Source: Devosia indica
GTDB taxonomy: Bacteria; Pseudomonadota; Alphaproteobacteria; Rhizobiales; Devosiaceae
Direction of reading: 5' to 3'
DNA: 64,000 nt
Assembly: GCF_003056405.1 (NCBI RefSeq)
Contig: NZ_PYVZ01000001.1
Location: 186,001 to 250,000, forward strand
Positions 40,349 through 49,447 of this stretch are shown here, piece after piece; within the stretch, counting starts at the first letter, position 1, and each line of letters opens with the position of its first letter. The notes under the pieces were generated by a model. The model did not search any database. It saw only the letters and a program-made list of their open reading frames with translations, and had not been told where the DNA came from. The translations under genes and the position numbers were made by a program.

Positions 40349-41239
40349 TCACACCATCATCGACTGCAGTGCGCCCATGGCCGCCAGCGAGCCGGTGTTG
40401 CTGGCGAAGGTGACCGAGTGCATGCCGGTGACGAGGTCGCCGGCGGCGAAGATGCCGGGGCGGGAGGCGGTCTGCATGTCGCCAATGGCGATCATGGTGC
40501 CGGTCGGGGTGTCTTTCATGTCGAGGCCAAGCTGGGCATGCAGATCGGCCGAGGGGCGATTGCGCGGATGGGCATAAAGCGCATCGAGACCGATTTCGGT
40601 GCCGTCTTCAAGCGTGACCCCGCGCACTTGGCCCTGGTCATGGGTGATGCTGGTGAGCTTGCCATTTGCGATCCTGACGCCGCGCTTTTCGAGCTTGTGG
40701 CGCTCCTCCTCGGGGATGTCGTGACCGTCCAGGATCAGGGTGATGTCGTCGGTCCAGTTAGCGTAGAGCGTGGGACCATGCAGCGACATGGGCGAGGAAT
40801 AGAGCAGGCCCCAGCGTTTTCCGGCCACTTCATAGCCGTGGCAGAAGGGGCAGTGGATGACCGTTTTGCCCCAGCATTGGGCAAAACCGGGAATGTCGGG
40901 CATTTCATCGACAATGCCATAACTCAGGATCAGGCGGCGGCCGGCAATGGTTTCACCATCGGCGGTGGTGACGCGGAAATCATCGGGCTCGCCAGTGACG
41001 AGCTGGGCCCTGGCGCCGACCAGTTGCACCGTTGGATAGTGCTGGACCTGGTGGCGGGCTGTGGCGAGCAATTCGCCCGGCGGGATGCCGTCATGGCCGA
41101 AGATATTATGGGCGTGTTCGGCATAGCGATTGCGGTTTAGGCCGGTGTCGAGCACGGTGACCTTGCGGCGGGCACGGCCCAGTTGCATGGCGGCGGTGAG
41201 GCCGGCAAAGCTGCCGCCGATGATGATGACATCCTGCAT
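40349..41239 (-). CDS. Thioredoxin-reductase-like FAD/NAD(P) oxidoreductase
   Basis: A 296-residue flavoprotein: FAD motif VIIIGGSFAGLTAAMQLGRA, a CxxC in VIHCPFCHGYEVAGKRWGLL, and the C-terminal FAD motif PGIFAAGDLVTGMHSVTFAS. The form (small, CPFCHGYE) is that of class-III-like thioredoxin reductase homologues that act on unknown disulfide partners. It follows the Rrf2 regulator on the same strand with 83 bp between, and is probably its regulated target. Confidence 0.88.
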   Translation of the reverse strand: MQDVIIIGGSFAGLTAAMQLGRARRKVTVLDTGLNRNRYAEHAHNIFGHDGIPPGELLATARHQVQHYPTVQLVGARAQLVTGEPDDFRVTTADGETIAGRRLILSYGIVDEMPDIPGFAQCWGKTVIHCPFCHGYEVAGKRWGLLYSSPMSLHGPTLYANWTDDITLILDGHDIPEEERHKLEKRGVRIANGKLTSITHDQGQVRGVTLEDGTEIGLDALYAHPRNRPSADLHAQLGLDMKDTPTGTMIAIGDMQTASRPGIFAAGDLVTGMHSVTFASNTGSLAAMGALQSMMV

Positions 41240-41322
41240 GTTTCAGGTCCTTTTCTGGGCGAGCAGAACCACCCGCTGCCACAGCCTGGCAGCGCCTGAG
41301 GCCCGCTCTGGGGTTGGTAATG

Positions 41323-41760
41323 TCAGTCCAGGCGGGGGAACCCCGCATGAAGCGCGTCGGTGGCCAGGTCGCTCAAACGCACCCGTTGCAGGCGGGCGGC
41401 CAGCAGGGCCTCGGCATCATCAAGAAAATCGTGCATGACCCGATCGACCGACCGCACGATGGCGCAGGTGACGTCGCCCGGATCGCTTTCGGTGCGCACC
41501 AGCATCCGCTCACCAAGAGCGGCATAGACATCGCGCAGGGTGATTTCGGTGGCCGGACGGCTGAGCGTCCAGCCGCCATTGGGCCCCTTGCTGGCATCGA
41601 CTATGGCCGCCTCGCGCAATTCGCCCAGAATGCGGCGCACGACGACGGGATTGGTCATCAGGCAAGTGGCCAATGCGGCCGAGCTGAGCTGCTTGCCGGG
41701 CTGGGCGTGGAGGTGCACCAGGGCGTGCAAGGCGATGGAAAGACGGCTTGATCGTTTCAT
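41323..41760 (-). CDS. Rrf2-family transcriptional regulator without Fe-S cysteines
   Basis: A 145-residue Rrf2 protein: SIALHALVHLHAQPGKQLSS, winged HTH with LATCLMTNPVVVRRILGELR, and KGPNGGWTLSRPATEITLRD. The IscR/RirA three-Cys cluster is missing (only C33 and one Cys in VTCAIV), as in YwnA/SaiR-type members that sense through other means. A perfect inverted repeat overlaps its start codon. It leads the flavoprotein gene. Confidence 0.88.
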   Translation of the reverse strand: MKRSSRLSIALHALVHLHAQPGKQLSSAALATCLMTNPVVVRRILGELREAAIVDASKGPNGGWTLSRPATEITLRDVYAALGERMLVRTESDPGDVTCAIVRSVDRVMHDFLDDAEALLAARLQRVRLSDLATDALHAGFPRLD

Positions 41761-41779
41761 GTAACTTTTATTGTTACAT
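41759..41779. promoter_or_regulatory. Operator overlapping the Rrf2 start codon
   Basis: ATGTAAC-TTTTATT-GTTACAT: perfect 7-bp arms, and one end includes two bases of the start codon. Binding there by the Rrf2 protein would block both transcription and translation start, so it is a likely autorepression site. Confidence 0.65.
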
Positions 41780-41858
41780 ATAGAGCGCCTGTCAAGGGGG
41801 GTTATCTTTGCCCCGCTTGCCAGCTTAGAGTGAAGACCTTGATCTTGGGAGGATCGCC

Positions 41859-42464
41859 ATGCGCCCTGCAGCTTTACTCATCGCCCTGTGCGCCGGCCTA
41901 ACCGGCCCGGCAGCGGCACAGGACGCGGGCAGCCAGGCGGTTATCGACCGCATGAAGGCGGGCAAGCTGATACCGATCAGCGATGTGGCCGTGCTGATGA
42001 TGGGCGCGGAGCGCTGGTGCTACCGGCTGCAGGACGGCAATTGCGCCTGGTCCGATATCTATCTGGCGGTGAGCGAAACCGAGGCAATCTATGAGATTTC
42101 CAACCCCTGGAGCGAAGAGGTCGACATCTCCTTTGTCGACCGCGGCGTGTTCAAAGAGGATCGCTATATCTGCGAGACCGGCAATGACTGGGTGCCCACA
42201 GTCCGCGGTTACGAGCGGACCGATGGCACGGCCATTGAAGGTCGCGCGCTGGCAGCGCTGAAGGAGGAGATCTACAGCATCGTCAGCGTGGGGGATGACG
42301 ATGACTGTTTCGACTATCTCTATCAGCATCAGGACAAGGCCGCAGAGACGGTAACCTTGCTGCAACGCCAGTATATCGACGGGGAAACCAACCCCGCCGA
42401 TGATGCGCTGGTGACGCTGTATTTTGATGCCGACGCAGCCGGTGAGCTGGGCTGGTATTGGTAG
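41859..42464 (+). CDS. Hypothetical secreted protein
   Basis: A 201-residue protein with a signal peptide (AALLIALCAGLTGPAAAQ). The mature part has four cysteines (WCYRL, NCAWSD, YICETG, DDCFDY) and ends with a Trp/Tyr-rich LGWYW. GGGAGG precedes the ATG. It diverges from the Rrf2 regulator. No family recognised. Confidence 0.75.
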   Translation: MRPAALLIALCAGLTGPAAAQDAGSQAVIDRMKAGKLIPISDVAVLMMGAERWCYRLQDGNCAWSDIYLAVSETEAIYEISNPWSEEVDISFVDRGVFKEDRYICETGNDWVPTVRGYERTDGTAIEGRALAALKEEIYSIVSVGDDDDCFDYLYQHQDKAAETVTLLQRQYIDGETNPADDALVTLYFDADAAGELGWYW

Positions 42465-42522
42465 GCAAGACGTCCGCCCCCCACCTTAGCTGCGCCAGGA
42501 CGCGGTGCGTCCAGCTTTGCGA

Positions 42523-42543
42523 CCCTCCCCACAAGGGGGAGGG
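42523..42543. repeat. CCCTCCCC hairpin, copy 1
   Basis: CCCTCCCC-ACAAG-GGGGAGGG, a perfect 8-bp hairpin between convergent genes, identical over 21 bp to the one at 62148-62168. Confidence 0.65.
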
Positions 42544-42574
42544 AATGGGGGTCGGGTGCCTGCTGGCGCGGCGC

Positions 42575-43699
42575 CTATAGGGCTCCGTCCTTGAGGCTTT
42601 CGGCAAGCGGGGCGGGCCGTTCGACGGGTGTCTTGATATCGACAGTGCGGCCGTCGCGCGCGGCGATCTCGAAGGCTTCCATCACCTCGAGCACATGCAG
42701 GGCCAGATCGCCATTGGCGCGGTGCGGCCGGTTGTCAAGAATGGCGGCGGCCATGTCGGCGACCCCGAGCGAGCGGTAATTGCCGTCCGCAAAGGGGGCC
42801 TCAAGCTTGACTTCGGCCCAGTCCTCGTCGCGACCGCGCCTGCGCAGCTCCACCGTGCCACCGAAGTGGTTCGGATCGGGCACGATCAGGGTCTGCTCGG
42901 TGCCATAGAGCTCGAGCGGGACGTGCTTGTGGGCGGCGACATCGAAGCTCATGGCGATCTGTACGATGGCGCCATTGGCAAAGCCGAGCGCGCCGGTGAC
43001 ATGGGTGTCGATATGCACCGGCATGGTCTGGCCCTTTTTGGGCTCGGAGGTGATGGTGCGTTCGGTCCGCAGGCGCGAGGACATGGCCGAGACCTTTGCC
43101 ACGGGCCCAAGCAGATTGACCAGGTCGGTGATGTAATAGGGGCCCATGTCGAGCATGGGGCCACCGCCCAGGTCATAGTAGAAGGCCGGGTCGGGATGCC
43201 AGCTTTCGTGGCCGGGGCTCTGCATGAAGGCGGTGCCGCCAACCAATTGCCCCAGTACGCCGCTATCGACCACGGCGCGGGCCTGCTGATGGGCGCCGCC
43301 GAGGAACGTATCGGGTGCCGAGCCGATGCGGAGGCCCGCCGCATTGGCGGCGTCGAGCAGCTTCCGGCCTTCGGCGAAGGTGATGCCGAGCGGCTTTTCG
43401 GAATAGACATGCTTGCCAGCGGCCAGGCATTTGAGGCCGACTTCGACATGGGCCCGCGGAATGGTCAGGTTGACCACCAGATCAATGCCGGGATCGGCGA
43501 GCATGTCTTCGACGCTCATCGCCTTGAGGCCGAATTCATCGGCGCGGGCCTGGGCGGCTTCGGGCCGCATGTCCGAGAGCGCCTTGACGTCGAGCACGCC
43601 GAAGCCCGGCAAACCGTCCTTGCCCAGAATGGCCTTCAAATAGGCCGAAGAAATATTGCCGGTACCGATAAAGCCGATACCCAGGCGCCTGGCGCTCAT
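42575..43699 (-). CDS. Gfo/Idh/MocA family oxidoreductase
   Basis: A 374-residue NAD(P)-dependent sugar oxidoreductase: Rossmann motif LGIGFIGTGNISSAYLKAIL, DLVVNLTIPRAHVEVGLKCL, catalytic VYSEKPLGITFAEGRKLLDA, and PDPAFYYDLGGGPMLDMGPY with the active-site Asp. ATG 43699 has GGGAGG upstream; 30 residues of upstream frame are not used. No sugar transporter is adjacent, so the substrate is unknown. Confidence 0.92.
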   Translation of the reverse strand: MSARRLGIGFIGTGNISSAYLKAILGKDGLPGFGVLDVKALSDMRPEAAQARADEFGLKAMSVEDMLADPGIDLVVNLTIPRAHVEVGLKCLAAGKHVYSEKPLGITFAEGRKLLDAANAAGLRIGSAPDTFLGGAHQQARAVVDSGVLGQLVGGTAFMQSPGHESWHPDPAFYYDLGGGPMLDMGPYYITDLVNLLGPVAKVSAMSSRLRTERTITSEPKKGQTMPVHIDTHVTGALGFANGAIVQIAMSFDVAAHKHVPLELYGTEQTLIVPDPNHFGGTVELRRRGRDEDWAEVKLEAPFADGNYRSLGVADMAAAILDNRPHRANGDLALHVLEVMEAFEIAARDGRTVDIKTPVERPAPLAESLKDGAL

Positions 43700-43725
43700 C
43701 TGCGCATTCCTCCCAAAGCAAGTCA

Positions 43726-43742
43726 GCGTTTCAAGGAAACGC
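43726..43742. repeat. GTTTC-GAAAC palindrome
   Basis: GCGTTTC-AAG-GAAACGC, perfect 7-bp arms, 27 bp before the Gfo/Idh start. It shares the GTTTC-NNN-GAAAC core with the element at 15881-15895 and could be an operator. Confidence 0.4.
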
Positions 43743-43905
43743 CGCGCCTGCTTCCCATTGTTGATTTGTCGCGCATTCTGGCCATTCAACCATGCCGAAA
43801 GCGCTCCGGATGTACGTGCATCAGCCTAGACCGGGCAGGGCGGAGTCGGGAAGTGGGGGCCGCGAAATTGTGTGATTTTTCTTCTGCGCGGGTCCTCAGG
43901 CAATG

Positions 43906-45546
43906 CTACCCCACCAGCACAGAGCGATCGCAGCGCACGCCATAGACGCGCACATCGGCCTCGCCCAGACCCAGCCCCAGGGCGGAGAGCGTGGCGTTGA
44001 TCGTGTTGTCGAGCAGGGGCGCCAGCGGCACGAGCAGGCTGCGCACCGCCTGGGCGATGAGATGGGGCGGCGAGAGACCAAGGCCCAGCACATTGACCGT
44101 GAGGTCGAGGCGGGCGAGCAGCGCATCCGCAAGGGACGCCACCAGCGTTTCGGTGCGCGCCGTCCGCATGGTGCCCGCGGCGATGTCGGCTGAGGAAAAT
44201 TCGAGCCGGACCGGGCTGGTCTGGGCCAGCTCGACCATGGCCGCGCCGGTGACGCGCAGCAGCAGGATATCGATCAGGCGCACCGGGGCGGCCGAAGGGG
44301 GCACGCCGAAATCGGCAAGGCTCGCATCGCTCATCTCCCCGATGCTCAAGCGCAGCACGCCGGGGCGCGTGGCGATGGTGGCGCTGCCATGTGGCGCGCC
44401 GATGGTGGGACAGGTGGCCGCTTCGGCGCGCGCCTCGGCGGGGGCCAGATCGAGCCAGAGCGGGAGCTTGACGCCGGCGCCGAGCAGGGCCGGTCCGCCC
44501 AGCAATCCGGCCCTGAGGCGCAAGCGGGTCTGCGCGGTGCGGATGATGGTGCCCAGGGGCCCAAGGGCAAACCAGCCGCCGCCCTGCGGAGGCTCGCCAA
44601 TGGCCAGATCAAGTTGCAGCGACACCAGCCCCGGCACCGCAGCCCCGAGATTGAGCGAGACCTGGCTGTCGCCATCGCTGAGCACGGCGGCGGCCGAAAG
44701 CAGTTCGAGCGCGGACAGGGACAGGTCGGCTGCCCCGGCGCTGCCAAGCTCCAGCCCTCCCAGCCGGCCCAGGTCGATCAGCTTGCCCAGCTCCACATCG
44801 GCGCCGGTGCCGGCGGTGGCGAGCAGCATCAAGGCGGATTGTGCAGTGCCGTTGGTGAGCGATGCCAGCGCGGCGGCAATATCCCCTGCCCCGGCCTTAG
44901 TGGTGAGCAGATCGTCGTAACTGCCGGCGGTCACGCCCAATTGGGTGGCCAGGGCGTCGAGAAATCCCAGTGCATCGATCTGGGCCGCGGCGAGCGCGGT
45001 GTAGTCGAGCACCGACAGGGACAGTGTGGTGCCGAGCAGGCCCGACAGAATGGCATTGGCCAAGCCACCATTGAGGCTGGCCAGGCGCGAGCCGACCGAG
45101 AAGGACACCTCGGGGGTTACCGCCGCAATGCCCGATGCCTGGAGGGTCGGCACGGCGGCAAAGCTGGCAGCGAAATAAAGCCTGCCGGGCCGGTTGAGGG
45201 TGACCGAAACGGCATTGTGCGGGGCCTGTCCGGGCCTGAAGCGGTCGGCAATGTCCGGTTCGGTCGGGTCATAGCGACCGGCAAGGACAGTCAGCCCATC
45301 CGTGCTGGCGGGGGCAAGGAGCTGCGCCTCCGCCAGCACGGATTGGGCGATCTCGGTGGCGCGGGAGGGATCGGCCGCCGCCGAGATGGCCGCCAGATCG
45401 ACTGCGGCCTGCAGGACGCGACGCTCGTGATAGAGCGCGGCCGCATCCACCGCCAAGGCCGACACCATGGCGGAAACAGCAAAACCGAAGGCGAAGAGCA
45501 CGGCCATATTGCCACGCTCATCACGGCGGAACCGGGACCCGCTCAC
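43906..45546 (-). CDS. TadG-like pilus assembly protein
   Basis: A 546-residue protein with the TadG-type N-terminus: RDERGNMAVLFAFGFAVSAM then a membrane helix and AALYHERRVLQAAVDLAAIS, which is the Tad pseudopilin-like hydrophobic segment. The long periplasmic remainder is Ala/Leu/Gly-rich. Tad proteins build Flp pili. It overlaps the TadE gene upstream by 4 bp. The Tad ATPase and secretin genes are not in the window. Confidence 0.88.
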   Translation of the reverse strand: MSGSRFRRDERGNMAVLFAFGFAVSAMVSALAVDAAALYHERRVLQAAVDLAAISAAADPSRATEIAQSVLAEAQLLAPASTDGLTVLAGRYDPTEPDIADRFRPGQAPHNAVSVTLNRPGRLYFAASFAAVPTLQASGIAAVTPEVSFSVGSRLASLNGGLANAILSGLLGTTLSLSVLDYTALAAAQIDALGFLDALATQLGVTAGSYDDLLTTKAGAGDIAAALASLTNGTAQSALMLLATAGTGADVELGKLIDLGRLGGLELGSAGAADLSLSALELLSAAAVLSDGDSQVSLNLGAAVPGLVSLQLDLAIGEPPQGGGWFALGPLGTIIRTAQTRLRLRAGLLGGPALLGAGVKLPLWLDLAPAEARAEAATCPTIGAPHGSATIATRPGVLRLSIGEMSDASLADFGVPPSAAPVRLIDILLLRVTGAAMVELAQTSPVRLEFSSADIAAGTMRTARTETLVASLADALLARLDLTVNVLGLGLSPPHLIAQAVRSLLVPLAPLLDNTINATLSALGLGLGEADVRVYGVRCDRSVLVG

Positions 45547-45971
45547 AAGCCACCCCGCCGGATGGTCGCGCCATGGGCAATGGTCTTGCCCGGCAGCGGC
45601 AGGGGTGGATAGAGATTCCAGATCGGCAGATCGGTCGCATCATAGCTCAGGCGCACGACATATTGCGCCGGGTCGGCAGGACTGTCGCCGATGGTGTGGG
45701 TGAGGCGGGCCGGATTGAGCAGCGGATAATCGCCCGCATTCTGCGCCAGATAGGTGGCAACCAGGCTGTTGCGCTCGGCCTGGTTGAGGCCGGCAATGGC
45801 GGTGCGCGCTGCATCGGCGGCCAATTGCTGAACGGAATGGGCGGCGCCGAAATAGATGCCATAGGCCAGCATGCCGGTGAGCAGCAGCAGGAATACGGGC
45901 GTGAGTATGGCGAATTCGATGGCGGCCGTGCCGCGCCGATCATTGAGCAGACTTGCGCCGGGCCTTCGCAT
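45543..45971 (-). CDS. TadE-family pilus protein
   Basis: A 142-residue protein with the TadE signature: NDRRGTAAIEFAILTPVFLL followed by a membrane helix and a short periplasmic tail. TadE is a minor pseudopilin of the Flp/Tad system. ATG 45971 has GGGAGG upstream. It leads the TadG-like gene with a 4-bp overlap. Confidence 0.9.
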   Translation of the reverse strand: MRRPGASLLNDRRGTAAIEFAILTPVFLLLLTGMLAYGIYFGAAHSVQQLAADAARTAIAGLNQAERNSLVATYLAQNAGDYPLLNPARLTHTIGDSPADPAQYVVRLSYDATDLPIWNLYPPLPLPGKTIAHGATIRRGGL

Positions 45972-46120
45972 TCATGCCTCCCAAGGCGAATGAGCGGGTT
46001 GGCGACAGCATGGACCGGACCGACACAGGGAGCGGTAAAGCGCGGTATTGGTAGAATTGCGGGTCGAGTAGGTGACTTTCCTTGTCCGAATGAACCGGCT
46101 AGGAGAGAACCGATTTCAGG

Positions 46121-46948
46121 ATGCCGCACTTGACCAGCCGCAATTACCTTTTCGCCCAGACTGCAGACGATGTTGCGTTGACGCGGTTCATCGCCCTGGC
46201 GGGGTCGGCGACGGGCTTTCTCAAGGGGGCGCCGGGCGGGCCCTTGCCGGGGTGGCACAGTCCGGGCCAGGACAACAGGGCGTTCCTGGAGGAGCTGTAT
46301 GAACGGCTGGCAGTGAGCTATCCGGAAGCCGGGCAACCGTTTCACGCGGTGCGGCTGTGGACCAATCTGATGTGGCAGCCGGCTTACCTTTCGGTCATTG
46401 CGGTGCATCTGCATGGCGCGCTGCCGGCAGTGACGACGCTGGCGCAGGCGCGGCAAAACCTTGGCGTCAATGGCTATCGCCTGGCCCCGGGACCGCAGAT
46501 GGAGGGCAGCACGGAAGAATTGATCGCCAGGGCGGGGCGCGATCTGCGCGCCATGGGCGATCGCGTGCTGGCCGAAATCAATGCGGTGACCAAGCTCAAG
46601 CAGACCCCGGCGCTGCGCCTATTGGCCGACCGGATGCTGGGGCTGATGGTGCGGCTGAAACACTTCCGGCCCGAGATCAGCATGGCAGAGCAGTATCGCT
46701 ATTGCGATCTGTGGCTCTCGGCGATGGGGCTGGAGGGACAGGGCGGGCTGGAAACGCTCGACCTGCCCAATGGGCAGCAGGTTGCCATCATGGCGCGCAA
46801 GGGCTGTTGCCTCGACTATCTGGCCTTTCCCGAGCGCTACTGCGCCTCCTGCCCCAGGCTGAGTGATGATGAGCGGCGCAATCGCGAGCGTACCAATATC
46901 ATGGCTGAGCTTGAGGTTCAGGCTCAGTCGAACGTCTCGTCGGCATAG
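46121..46948 (+). CDS. Siderophore ferric-iron reductase, FhuF-like
   Basis: A 275-residue protein. The C-terminus has C229 and C230 (KGCCLDYL), then C241 and C244 (RYCASC): CC-x10-C-x2-C, the [2Fe-2S] site of FhuF-type siderophore reductases, which release iron from ferric siderophores in the cytoplasm. The middle has no other known domain, in line with the family. The start has only a weak AGG upstream. No siderophore-uptake genes are nearby. Its end overlaps the convergent SH3 gene by 25 bp. Confidence 0.8.
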   Translation: MPHLTSRNYLFAQTADDVALTRFIALAGSATGFLKGAPGGPLPGWHSPGQDNRAFLEELYERLAVSYPEAGQPFHAVRLWTNLMWQPAYLSVIAVHLHGALPAVTTLAQARQNLGVNGYRLAPGPQMEGSTEELIARAGRDLRAMGDRVLAEINAVTKLKQTPALRLLADRMLGLMVRLKHFRPEISMAEQYRYCDLWLSAMGLEGQGGLETLDLPNGQQVAIMARKGCCLDYLAFPERYCASCPRLSDDERRNRERTNIMAELEVQAQSNVSSA

Positions 46949-47478
46949 ACACCCCAGAGCTCGGCCTGCTGCACCCAGCCCGAATAGGCCTGACGCTCGC
47001 CCGGTTGGCCGGCCGAAACATTGCACCAGGTGCCATCGCATTCGCTGATCGAGACCCGGACGCCGGGTGCGAGACGGGCCCGCACCGCTGCATCGGCGGA
47101 TTGGCCGGTATGCATCTGCACCTCGCCATTGGCCAGCAGAGGCGTGGCGTAGCCGGCGCGATTGCCGGACAGCAGGCTCTGATGCACCCAGCCCTCGTCG
47201 CCTTCGACATCGCGGATCTTACGCCAGGTATCAAATTCCTGGATAATCTCCACCGGAACGCCGGAGACGGTGTAGTTCCAGGCGATTTCATAGCGCGTGC
47301 CGGGGCCGACACGGACATTGATCGGGTGCGAGCGGGTCGTGACGAAACGGGGCAGCGGCAGGCCGCTGGGATTGTCCTGCGCCTGCGTGGCAGGCGTGGC
47401 GATGGCAGCGGCGCACAGGGCCACGAGAATGGCGAATACAGTGCGCAGGCGGGCCGGCAGAGCTGGCAAGAACAACAT
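46924..47478 (-). CDS. Secreted SH3-domain protein
   Basis: A 184-residue protein. A signal segment (LRTVFAILVALCAAAIATPA) is followed by two bacterial SH3-like repeats (PINVRVGPGTRYEIAWNYTV, then VQMHTGQSADAAVRARLAPG). Such proteins bind peptidoglycan in the periplasm. ATG 47478 was chosen because it starts the signal peptide; the frame extends 23 codons further with a weaker context. Confidence 0.85.
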   Translation of the reverse strand: MLFLPALPARLRTVFAILVALCAAAIATPATQAQDNPSGLPLPRFVTTRSHPINVRVGPGTRYEIAWNYTVSGVPVEIIQEFDTWRKIRDVEGDEGWVHQSLLSGNRAGYATPLLANGEVQMHTGQSADAAVRARLAPGVRVSISECDGTWCNVSAGQPGERQAYSGWVQQAELWGVYADETFD

Positions 47479-47583
47479 CACTTTGCAGACGGGTTTGATT
47501 TGCCCTATCACTAGCGCGATATCCTTAATGGTCGCTGAAGGCGACACTTGCGCCGGTGACCAACCGGCCCCTCATTGGTGCGC

Positions 47584-48603
47584 ATGACATCGAGCAAACC
47601 CAAGATCCTGGTGACCAGACGGCTGCCCGCAAGCATTGAAGCGCGCATGGCGACCCTGTTCGAAACCGATGTCAATGACGCCGATCTGGCCCTGAGCGGA
47701 GACGACATCCTGGCCGGACTCGCGGGCAAGGATGTGCTGGTCTCGACCATTACCGACCATATCGATGCGGGGCTGATCGGCCGGCTGCCGCCCAGCGTGC
47801 GGCTGATTGCCCAGTTCGGCAATGGGGTTGACAATATCGACCTCGACGCGGCCTGGGCCGCCGGGCTGACCGTGACCAACACGCCTTCGGTGTTGACCGA
47901 GGACACCGCCGACATGGCCACGGCGCTGATGCTGGCGCTGCCGCGCCGGCTGGTGGAGGGCACGCAGATGCTGTTGCGCGACCGGGCCTGGGCGGGATGG
48001 TCGCCCACCTCGATGCTGGGACACCGGCTGCGCGGCAAGGCGCTTGGCATTGTGGGCATGGGCCGGATCGGGACGGCAGTGGCGAGCCGCGCCCGGGCCT
48101 TTGGCCTCAATATCCATTACTACTCGCGCAATCGCCGTCCGCCGGCCATCGAACAACCGCTCGAGGCGCGCTATTGGGACGATCTGGACGCCATGCTGGC
48201 CGAAGTGGATATCGTCTCGCTGCATACTCCACTGACCCGCGACACGCATCATATCCTGTCTGCGGACCGGCTCGACCGGATGAAGCCGGGCGCTCATCTG
48301 ATCAATGTCAGCCGCCCCGAACTGCTTGACGAGACCGCTCTGATCGAGCGGCTGGAGAGCGGGCACCTGGCTGGCGCGGCGCTCGATGTGTTCGAGAACC
48401 GCCCCGACATCAATCCGCGCCTCTTGGCGCTGGCCGAGACCAACCGGGTGGTGCTGACCGCCCATATGGCGTCGGCCACGCTGGAAGCGCGGGTGGAGAT
48501 GGGGGAAGCGGTGATTGTCAATATCCGCACCTTCATGGACGGGCACCAGCCGCCGCACCGGCTGCTGCCCGACGGCCCCCTGCCCCGCGCCGCGCGCGCT
48601 TAA
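47584..48603 (+). CDS. D-isomer 2-hydroxyacid dehydrogenase (glyoxylate reductase type)
   Basis: A 339-residue NAD(P)-dependent dehydrogenase: KILVTRRLPASIEARMATLF, VRLIAQFGNGVDNIDLDAAW, Rossmann motif LGIVGMGRIGTAVASRARAF, and VSRPELLDETALIERLESGH. The final His of HMASATLEAR is part of the active site. It likely reduces glyoxylate or hydroxypyruvate, complementing the glycerate kinase earlier in the window. It diverges from the SH3 gene. Confidence 0.92.
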   Translation: MTSSKPKILVTRRLPASIEARMATLFETDVNDADLALSGDDILAGLAGKDVLVSTITDHIDAGLIGRLPPSVRLIAQFGNGVDNIDLDAAWAAGLTVTNTPSVLTEDTADMATALMLALPRRLVEGTQMLLRDRAWAGWSPTSMLGHRLRGKALGIVGMGRIGTAVASRARAFGLNIHYYSRNRRPPAIEQPLEARYWDDLDAMLAEVDIVSLHTPLTRDTHHILSADRLDRMKPGAHLINVSRPELLDETALIERLESGHLAGAALDVFENRPDINPRLLALAETNRVVLTAHMASATLEARVEMGEAVIVNIRTFMDGHQPPHRLLPDGPLPRAARA

Positions 48604-48754
48604 GTGTTGCAGCATTTCCCCAATCGGCCGACCAACTGGGCCGCGACCCAGCCACCCGCTTGCGTGGCGGCGCCCTGCCCCCTAATCGTCACATTGTCGG
48701 GGGCGTGGGGCGCGTCCGGGCGACGTGCGTTTTTCCGGGTGTCAGGAGTGGCCC

Positions 48755-49414
48755 GTGCCTTGGACCAATAAAGCGGCAATTCTGGCGGCTGGCCTGATGA
48801 TGCTTCCTGCCCCGGTGCTGGCGCAGAGTGCGCTGCCCTTCACGCAGGACGAGGGACGCCTGGTGCTCGATGTGCTGGGGCAGCGCCTGACCCTGCCGCC
48901 GCCGGACTGGGTGGGGTCGGACGCTGATCTGGCGGCCATTTCCGAGCGGGTTTCGACCCGGTTTTTCGAAGATGGCGGACAGGCTCAACTCACGATCTAT
49001 AAACGTGGCGAGGGCGAGGCCTTCTGGACCAGCCTCTATGGCGCCCGTATCAGCACTGACACCGACATGGATCTCGCCGAGTTCCGGTCGCGGGTGGTCA
49101 ATATCTATGCGCAATCGTGCGATCCGGACACGGTGGCGCTGTTCCAGCTCGAGCCCGATGCAGAGGATGCGCTGCCGCCGCTGGGCTATGTGTGCGGCGC
49201 CTATCTCGATGCCTTCACCGATTTTGCCGGCCAGGGCGAAGTGATGGTGATGGGGTTCTACAAATCCGAGGCGGGGCTGGGCCTGGTGTTTCAGGAATGG
49301 CGTGGCGAAGCGTTCGATGCCAGCGCGCCGGCAAGCTGGCCGGTGCCCGCCGAGACGGTGGAAGCGCGCATGGCCCAGTTCAAGTCCGAAGTCTCGCTGA
49401 CGCTTCTGGATTGA
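48755..49414 (+). CDS. Hypothetical secreted protein
   Basis: A 219-residue protein starting at GTG 48755, which has AGGAG at good spacing. A signal peptide (AAILAAGLMMLPAPVLAQS) is followed by a region with two cysteines (QSCDPDT and YVCGAY) and much acidic sequence. It lies between the 2-hydroxyacid dehydrogenase and rbfA, same strand. No family known. Confidence 0.75.
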   Translation: MPWTNKAAILAAGLMMLPAPVLAQSALPFTQDEGRLVLDVLGQRLTLPPPDWVGSDADLAAISERVSTRFFEDGGQAQLTIYKRGEGEAFWTSLYGARISTDTDMDLAEFRSRVVNIYAQSCDPDTVALFQLEPDAEDALPPLGYVCGAYLDAFTDFAGQGEVMVMGFYKSEAGLGLVFQEWRGEAFDASAPASWPVPAETVEARMAQFKSEVSLTLLD

Positions 49415-49447
49415 CGGCGCCCCTGGGAGAGCCTAAGCCGCTTGCCC

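Noticed and set aside
42695..45612. Two long plus-strand frames (416 and 407 codons)
   Set aside because: Antisense of the Gfo/Idh and TadG-like genes.
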